A stretch of DNA of 64,000 bases from Actinomycetota bacterium (GTDB lineage Bacteria > Actinomycetota > Actinomycetes > S36-B12 > UBA5976), in NCBI GenBank assembly GCA_026392515.1, contig JAPLBY010000011.1, forward strand, positions 81,311-145,310. The letters are read 5' to 3'. Below, in pieces: positions 63,498 to 64,000 of the stretch. Every line of letters begins with the position of its first letter. Within the stretch, counting starts at the first letter, position 1. Below the pieces are notes generated by a model. It had not been told where the DNA came from, did not search any database, and worked only from the letters and a program-made list of their open reading frames with translations. The position numbers and the translations under genes are program-made.

Positions 63498-64000
63498 ATG
63501 AGTATGGCAAATGTTGCTGGCGTATCAGTAGATACCCGGCACTTTATTGGTGGCGAGCGGATCGCTTCGGCACAGACCTTTGCGGATCATTCGCCAATTG
63601 ATGGCGTTCACCTTGCTGACATATCTCGGGGCGGTAAACGAGAAGTCGACCTAGCCGTCGCTGCCGCTAAAGCTGCCTTTCCAATTTGGTCTCAAATGTC
63701 ACCGCAAGAACGAGGCGCTATCTTGCACCGGGTAGCTGACTTGGTGGAAGAACGCATTGAAGATCTAGCTATCGTCGAAACCACAGATAACGGCTCCCTG
63801 CTTCGATCACATCGTCGCGGTGTAATGCCTCGAGTGGCAATGAACTTTAGATTTTTTGCAGACTATGCAATGAATCAACTTAACTATCCTGACTTTGAAA
63901 CTCGCGGCCATACCAATCACGTGACTTGGGATCCGGCAGGTGTGACTGGAATCATCACACCTTGGAATGCACCATTGATGCTTGCTACTTGGCGTATTGG
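63498..64000 (+). CDS. Aldehyde dehydrogenase, C-terminus beyond window
   Basis: This is the N-terminal 167 residues of an NAD(P)-dependent aldehyde dehydrogenase; the catalytic Cys and Glu lie beyond the right edge. The family N-terminus (HFIGGERIASAQTF, the AKAAFPIWSQMSPQERGAIL region) and the cofactor-site ITPWNAP segment are present. In a gamma-glutamylation pathway this enzyme (like PuuC) would oxidise the aldehyde formed from the amine to the acid. The ATG at 63498 has AGGGG 5 nt upstream and operator D behind it. Confidence 0.9.
   Translation, partial: MSMANVAGVSVDTRHFIGGERIASAQTFADHSPIDGVHLADISRGGKREVDLAVAAAKAAFPIWSQMSPQERGAILHRVADLVEERIEDLAIVETTDNGSLLRSHRRGVMPRVAMNFRFFADYAMNQLNYPDFETRGHTNHVTWDPAGVTGIITPWNAPLMLATWRI

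Overview
The window reads as chromosomal DNA of an actinobacterium with an unusually low GC content for the phylum (clearly below 50% by eye). Lineage markers are a BldC-type DNA-binding protein, the 33-residue ribosomal miniprotein bS22, a Rex repressor, a DUF4229 protein, an actinobacterial ResB/CcsB cytochrome c maturation set, DisA, and several genes whose start codon lies 6-9 nt behind a TANNNT -10 box, as in leaderless transcripts. A small-genome aquatic actinobacterium (Nanopelagicales-like) would fit, but this is inference. Genes are packed tightly, many overlap by ATGA, no gap exceeds about 175 bp, and I see no tRNA, rRNA, insertion sequence, CRISPR array or replication origin.

Layout. 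1-2048: an SDR - GntR regulator - flavin monooxygenase operon, cut by the left edge. 2215-5896: yajQ, an orphan trio of NuoB-, NuoC- and NuoI-like genes behind a RarD-type transporter, and a polyprenyl diphosphate synthase. 5940-20931: a complete 14-gene nuo operon (complex I), with a strong Rex-type operator upstream of nuoA. 21104-34185: menaquinone synthesis (menG, menF, menD, menC, menB, menE, menA), interrupted by an unknown membrane/coiled-coil protein, a P450 pair, a RecB-like nuclease and a DmpA-type peptidase. 34753-41572: cytochrome c maturation (CcsB, ResB, CcdA, TlpA), a histidine phosphatase, a CobA-HemD fusion and rex. The first 41.6 kb is thus dominated by respiratory-chain genes: quinone tail, quinone head, complex I, cytochromes and the redox sensor. 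41725-50368: housekeeping genes (glutaredoxin, HAD phosphatase, bS22, BldC, proC, proline dehydrogenase, Ppx/GppA, a Cys-rich protein, radA, disA).

50416-64000 is the accessory region of most interest. It holds an amine/amino-acid permease, two paralogous P450s, a 63-residue P450-type ferredoxin, a zinc alcohol dehydrogenase, two divergent glutamine-synthetase-like ligases each next to a class I glutamine-amidotransferase-like hydrolase, a PuuD-like gamma-glutamyl hydrolase, an acyl-CoA dehydrogenase, an acetoacetate-decarboxylase-family protein, an aldehyde dehydrogenase (cut by the right edge) and a MarR regulator. Four near-identical copies of a 20-bp palindrome (ATCGTTCG-GGTA-CGAACGAT) sit in front of the decarboxylase, the second ligase, the third P450/MarR pair and the aldehyde dehydrogenase, so these units look like one regulon. 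The gene content suggests a gamma-glutamylation route for degrading one or more amines, with P450 oxidation, reminiscent of Puu putrescine degradation, aniline AtdA1/AtdA2 and mycobacterial cyclic-amine (pip/mor) loci but not the same as any of them.
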